64,000 bases of DNA from GCA-003244245 sp963712995 (GTDB lineage: Bacteria > Actinomycetota > Actinomycetes > Mycobacteriales > Pseudonocardiaceae), in the NCBI GenBank assembly GCA_963712995.1, contig CAVQKH010000008.1, forward strand, positions 1-64,000. The letters are read 5' to 3'. Below, piece after piece: positions 60,597 to 64,000 of this stretch. Numbering within the stretch: the stretch's first letter is position 1; each line of letters opens with the position of its first letter. A program made the translations under genes and the position numbers. The notes under the pieces are model-generated. The model was not told the origin of the DNA. It made no database searches and saw only the letters and a program-made list of their open reading frames with translations.

Positions 60597-61829
60597 GTGG
60601 CCAGAATCGAGCTGGACAGGGTGACCAAGCGGTTTCCCGACGGCACACGTGCCGTGCAGGACATTGACCTCCAGATCGACGACGGCGAGTTCATCATTCT
60701 CGTCGGACCCTCCGGGTGCGGGAAATCGACGACGCTGAACATGATTGCCGGTTTGACGGACATCACCTCCGGCGAGTTACGCATCGCAGGTGAGCGGGTC
60801 AACGAACGGGCACCCAGGGATCGCGACCTGGCCATGGTGTTTCAGTCCTACGCGCTCTACCCGCACATGACCGTCCGGGAGAACATCGCCTTCCCTCTCA
60901 AGATCGCCCGGGCGGGCAAAGCCACCATCGAAACGCGCGTGGCTGACACCGCTAACAAGCTCGGCCTCAGCGACCTCCTGGACCGCAAACCCGCCACCCT
61001 GTCCGGCGGGCAGCAGCAGCGGGTGGCGATGGGACGCGCGATCGTACGCAATCCCAAAGCGTTCTTGATGGATGAGCCCCTGTCCAATCTGGACGCCAAG
61101 CTGCGAGTGCAGATGCAGGCCTTGATGTCCCGGCTGCAGAAGGAGCTGGAAACCACCACGGTCTATGTGACCCACGACCAGAATGAGGCGATGCGGCTGG
61201 GAGATCGGGTGGTCGTGATGCGCGGCGGGGTGGTGCAGCAGATCGGCCCGCCACAGTTCCTCTATGAGCACCCGGTCAACCTGTTTGTGGCCGGCTTCAT
61301 CGGCTCACCGGCGATGAATTTCCTGCCGGCACGGCTGGAGGGCAGCGCACTGTGGTGCGAGTTGGGCGAGCTGCGGTTATCCGATTCACTGCGTTACACC
61401 CTGGAAGCGGCGCGCGCGCCGCGGGAGGTCGTCATGGGCGTGCGGCCGGAGCATTTCGAGGATGCCGCGCTGGTGGAGCCCGGGGTCAAGCAGCACGGTG
61501 TGACGTTCACGGCACGGATCGAAGTGCTGGAATCACTCGGCTCGGATAAGTATGCCCATTTCTCGCTGAGCGGTGAGCAGGTCAATGCGGTCGAGCTTCA
61601 GGAACTCGCCGCCGACGCGGGCACCGCGGACGTTCCGGACGCCGGCCAGCTGATCACCCGGCTATCCGGCGCATCAGCCGCGACCCGGGGGCACACGATC
61701 AAGGTCTGGCTCGACCCGGACCGTGTTCAGATCTTCCGACCCTCCGACGGCCGAAACCTTCGCACCCTCAACCCCGGGGTATCACATGCCAAGCAGCTAC
61801 AAAGTCCAGGAACCAGGGCACTGAGTTGA
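60597..61829 (+). CDS. sugC: Trehalose ABC importer ATPase SugC
   Basis: 410 aa, GTG 60597. Walker A LVGPSGCGKSTTLN, signature LSGGQQQRVAMGRA, Walker B AFLMDEPLSNLD, switch VYVTHDQNEAMRLGD, and a C-terminal regulatory TOBE-type domain (MGVRPEHFEDAALV, VEVLESLGSDKYAHFS-like). MalK/UgpC type. Completes the importer. The C-terminus is about 15-20 residues longer than usual. Confidence 0.93.
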   Translation: MARIELDRVTKRFPDGTRAVQDIDLQIDDGEFIILVGPSGCGKSTTLNMIAGLTDITSGELRIAGERVNERAPRDRDLAMVFQSYALYPHMTVRENIAFPLKIARAGKATIETRVADTANKLGLSDLLDRKPATLSGGQQQRVAMGRAIVRNPKAFLMDEPLSNLDAKLRVQMQALMSRLQKELETTTVYVTHDQNEAMRLGDRVVVMRGGVVQQIGPPQFLYEHPVNLFVAGFIGSPAMNFLPARLEGSALWCELGELRLSDSLRYTLEAARAPREVVMGVRPEHFEDAALVEPGVKQHGVTFTARIEVLESLGSDKYAHFSLSGEQVNAVELQELAADAGTADVPDAGQLITRLSGASAATRGHTIKVWLDPDRVQIFRPSDGRNLRTLNPGVSHAKQLQSPGTRALS

Positions 61830-61834
61830 CGAGC

Positions 61835-62254
61835 TTATCGCCTCGCGCCCCGCCATCGCCCCCACAGCGGCCCCGGGAGGCGTACCCATGCATCAAAAAT
61901 TGTTCTGGGAGCTTCCACTGTCAAATTGAGCGCGATTGGCAGAATATGTTCGGGTCGAGCAGTGCGGACATCGGAAATCATCGTTTCTCGATATTTTTCA
62001 CCCGCACCCATTGGGAGCATTGCAGAAATTACGCATACCAGCAGCTCGGCCCGATCTCGACCATCGCTCAACGCGCAGCTGAGAACCCCGCAGGCAACGA
62101 AAACTGTAAGCTGCAGTGCCGCAAAGAGCGTCAGCGGAGCCAAAAAGACGGCCACGCTGAGAGTCAGCGCAGTGGGAGCACCAAATGTCAGCAGGAGGAC
62201 GTTGCCCACGCCCGCAGCGCAGATACATATCTTGGCCCGATGACTCTGCGACAT
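61835..62254 (-). CDS. Small multi-pass membrane protein, unknown
   Basis: 139 aa: hydrophobic stretches (VGNVLLLTFGAPTALTLSVA; VFLAPLTLFAALQLTVFVAC; LLVCVISAMLPMGAG) predict three or four helices, ending in a basic tail (WVRLPGPLWGRWRGARR). It is convergent with sugC, 5 bp away. Codon use is less GC-biased than in the neighbours, suggesting recent acquisition or weak expression. No family recognised. Confidence 0.5.
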   Translation of the reverse strand: MSQSHRAKICICAAGVGNVLLLTFGAPTALTLSVAVFLAPLTLFAALQLTVFVACGVLSCALSDGRDRAELLVCVISAMLPMGAGEKYRETMISDVRTARPEHILPIALNLTVEAPRTIFDAWVRLPGPLWGRWRGARR

Positions 62255-62355
62255 CCCGGCTCACCCCGAGAAATTCCGGGGAATCCGGCACCCGCCGCGG
62301 TCGACATTGTCCACTTGGTAAGTTCCCTTCGGTGAGCTGGCGTCCCCCCAGCTTG

Positions 62356-62685
62356 CTAGGCCGTCCCATGCTGGGCAGCCGGACCGAGGACTGGCGCAAC
62401 ACCCCTTTCGCTCAGAACCTTGCGGGCCGCCGACGCACCTTCATCGGTGAGCCGGTAGTAGCGACGCCGCGGCCGGGCGGCCTCGTGAGGATCCAGATCT
62501 TCCCACTCGTCGGTCAACCAGTGGTGGTCCAGGAGCCGTTGCAGGATCGGGTACGTGGTCCCAGGCAGCAGGCCGGTGCGTGCGGTGATCTCCAGGCCGT
62601 AAAGCGTCGCCGTCGGGTCGTCATCCCACACTTGCAGCAGCGCCTGCAGAACCAACCGGACGGTTGTCGTCATCCTGAGAGCCAT
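62356..62685 (-). CDS. PadR-family transcriptional regulator
   Basis: 109 aa. Winged helix: LVLQALLQVWDDDPTATLYG, LEITARTGLLPGTTYPILQR, LLDHHWLTDEWE, RRRYYRLTDEG. Start is ATG 62685 or ATG 62673. It faces a small membrane protein gene across about 90 bp containing two dyads, its likely operators. PadR proteins usually repress their own and a neighbouring gene until a ligand binds. Confidence 0.85.
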   Translation of the reverse strand: MALRMTTTVRLVLQALLQVWDDDPTATLYGLEITARTGLLPGTTYPILQRLLDHHWLTDEWEDLDPHEAARPRRRYYRLTDEGASAARKVLSERGVAPVLGPAAQHGTA

Positions 62686-62735
62686 ACCCGAAGTCTAGTG
62701 AGGGCTTGGCCGTAGTCAATACAGGAACCGGACAA

Positions 62736-62777
62736 GTCTTGCTCGAAGACGATTTAGGCTATATTGTCTTCAAATAT
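62736..62777. promoter_or_regulatory. Dyads and promoter between padR and the small membrane gene
   Basis: GTCTT-N5-AAGAC (62736-62750) and ATATT-N7-AATAT (62761-62777) are perfect inverted repeats; the second overlaps the -10 box TATATT (62760-62765) and the ATG 62776. Both are plausible binding sites for the PadR regulator. Confidence 0.4.
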
Positions 62778-62955
62778 GGATACGGTGGTCCTGCATCTGC
62801 TGGTCGCGGTGCTCCTCGTCTGCCTCGGGTTGCTGCTCGGAGCGACCTGGACCATCCAGGCCATGCAGTACCGGCTGCGCCGGCAGGCTGAGGAACGCCG
62901 CCGGCTGAATGCGGAGTGGGCGGCGCTACGAACCGCCCGCCGGCGCCGGCGGTAA
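62776..62955 (+). CDS. Small single-pass membrane protein, 59 aa
   Basis: MDTVVLHLLVAVLLVCLGLL and LGATWTIQAMQ form one membrane helix; the rest is a strongly basic coiled-coil-like tail (RRQAEERRRLNAEWAALRTA, then RRRRR). No SD; a TATATT box ten bases upstream suggests a very short or absent leader. Unknown function, probably under PadR control. Confidence 0.55.
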   Translation: MDTVVLHLLVAVLLVCLGLLLGATWTIQAMQYRLRRQAEERRRLNAEWAALRTARRRRR

Positions 62956-63013
62956 CCGGCAGTAAGCGGGCAACCCATGGGCGGCCGCACGCCGGTCGGG
63001 CGCGAGCAGCCCC

Positions 63014-63019
63014 TAGGCT
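63014..63019 (+). promoter_or_regulatory. Probable -10 box, leaderless third emb
   Basis: TAGGCT lies six bases before GTG 63026; no SD is present. Confidence 0.45.
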
Positions 63020-63025
63020 GCCGCG

Positions 63026-64000
63026 GTGCCGCTCAGCACTGCTCCCGACGCCGGGAATCGACATCGAACGGGATGGTTGATCGCGGCGTTGGCGCTGGTC
63101 ACCGGAATGCTGGGGATTCTGGTGACGCTGGCCCCGGTCACCGCCGACGATCCGGTGGTGAGCTGGCCACGGGCCGGGCAGCAGCCCACCTCCACGGTGT
63201 TGCCGCTCTCGCCCTACCGCCCCCTGCAGCTCAACGCGACCGTGCCCTGCACGACGTTGCGGGCACTGGATGCCGGCCCGGCCGGCGCGGAGGCGCTGCG
63301 CACGCTGCCGGCCGACGTGGGCGCGAGTCCGGGTCAAGGGCTGGTCGTGGCCACGACCCGGGGGGGTGTGACGGTCACCGCGTCCGGCGCCGAGGTGCTG
63401 CGCCAACCGCTGCCGGCCGGGGACTGCACCTACCGGGTCCTCGCCGATGCCGGTGGGGTGCGGGTCTCCCGTGACGGTGTCGTCGTCGGCGCCCGGGTGG
63501 ACCTGCTGGTGCCGCAGGTCGCCGAGCTGGCTACCGACGCAGTGACCCACACCAGCGGCCTGTCGGTGCAGATACATACCGACGCGAGGTACCAGTCGCA
63601 TCCCACCATGCTCAAGACGGTGTTGCTGGTCGTGCACGGTCTCGCGCTGGCGGCGCTGCTCGTGCTGGCCGTGCGGTGGTGGCGGGGCGCCGGGCCGGGG
63701 CTGGTCCGGCCGCGCCCGTCGTGGGCCGACGCGGTGGTGGTCGCAGTGTCGCTGGCCTGGGTGGTGCTCGGACCGCTCAACATCGACGACTCGTGGTACC
63801 TGCTGATGGCCCGCAACGCGATGGAGTCGGGGTACATCGGCAACGTCATCTACCAGTTCAACGTCACCGAGAATCCGTTCGTCGCCAGCCAGTACGTCAT
63901 GCAGGCCTGGGGGGGCCTGGCCCAGAACTGGAGCCTGGCCTGGATGCGGCTGCTGCCGCTGGCCTACGGGCTGGGCAGCTACGCGCTGCTGCGGGTGCTG
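63026..64000 (+). CDS. Arabinosyltransferase, Emb family (third copy, cut by window end)
   Basis: 325 codons are visible. First helix LIAALALVTGMLGILVTLAP, then VTADDPVVSWPRAGQQPTST, the extracytoplasmic domain, and the catalytic pair in LNIDDSWYLLMAR (about residue 253), NVTENPFVASQYVMQAWGG. It is most like the emb at 51933, from which it may have arisen by duplication; the sugar importer and rho now separate them. The 3' two-thirds lie beyond the window. Confidence 0.88.
   Translation, partial: MPLSTAPDAGNRHRTGWLIAALALVTGMLGILVTLAPVTADDPVVSWPRAGQQPTSTVLPLSPYRPLQLNATVPCTTLRALDAGPAGAEALRTLPADVGASPGQGLVVATTRGGVTVTASGAEVLRQPLPAGDCTYRVLADAGGVRVSRDGVVVGARVDLLVPQVAELATDAVTHTSGLSVQIHTDARYQSHPTMLKTVLLVVHGLALAALLVLAVRWWRGAGPGLVRPRPSWADAVVVAVSLAWVVLGPLNIDDSWYLLMARNAMESGYIGNVIYQFNVTENPFVASQYVMQAWGGLAQNWSLAWMRLLPLAYGLGSYALLRVL

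Overview
The window is GC-rich actinobacterial DNA. Several markers point to an arabinogalactan-bearing member of the Mycobacteriales/Pseudonocardiales: a galactan ABC exporter with GlfT1, three Emb-family arabinosyltransferases, a Bpa proteasome activator ending in GQYL, an LpqY-SugABC-type importer, and a DUF222/HNH (13E12-type) gene. The abundance of XRE, TIR, NACHT and STAND genes and of 13E12 genes fits Pseudonocardiaceae best. That placement is inference from gene content, because no rRNA is present.

Region 1 (1-24 kb) is an accessory, defence-like island in decay. It holds a large STAND NTPase, an RHH-Doc toxin-antitoxin pair, a tandem DUF302 lipoprotein and a PIN-toxin fragment. It also holds two closely related zinc-ribbon/XRE/helical-repeat regulators, each broken by frameshifts at different sites. 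A TIR-STAND-WD40 effector gene is split by a nest of two antisense group II introns (11835-16406). The inner intron sits in the YADD codons of the outer intron's reverse transcriptase. A second TIR-WD40 gene is reduced to its first and last codons (7535-7794), 22 bp behind the first XRE gene. An unrelated XRE regulator is a fossil on the minus strand (8332-8815). Also present are rnhA, a VapBC pair, a pRiA4b ORF-3-like gene and a shorter paralogue of it, the 13E12 gene, and a BNR-repeat/MoaD-like pair.

Region 2 (24-38 kb) is mixed. It carries tex, a STAS-plus-ATPase regulator, htpG with one frameshift, a Pro/Ala-rich membrane protein, a membrane-anchored NB-ARC-type STAND protein, and a glycan group (amylo-1,6-glucosidase-like enzyme, GT4 glycosyltransferase, NAD-dependent epimerase). 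Region 3 (38-42 kb) is a graveyard next to a tRNA-Ser gene. It contains a NACHT membrane C-terminus fossil, an IS6-family element with both ends, an istB remnant, a Phd-VapC pair and a truncated IS6 copy.

Region 4 (42-64 kb) is the conserved envelope core, resembling the M. tuberculosis Rv3777-Rv3795 neighbourhood. It runs MarR / quinone oxidoreductase (divergent), bpa, wzm-wzt-glfT1, emb, gtrA-like and emb. A second rho gene whose 3' end is fused to an IS6 fragment follows, then lpqY-sugA-sugB-sugC, a PadR regulator, a small membrane protein, and a third emb that runs off the window. Wzm/Wzt and GlfT1 export and prime the galactan, and the Emb proteins add arabinose.

A recurrent signal is a TANNNT box 6-8 nt before a GTG or ATG start (rnhA, 9075, 23338, 35957, 43571, 47874, 51933, 57482, 63026), implying leaderless transcription. 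Single-base frameshifts in otherwise intact core genes (htpG, sugA) mean that some apparent pseudogenes may be assembly errors.
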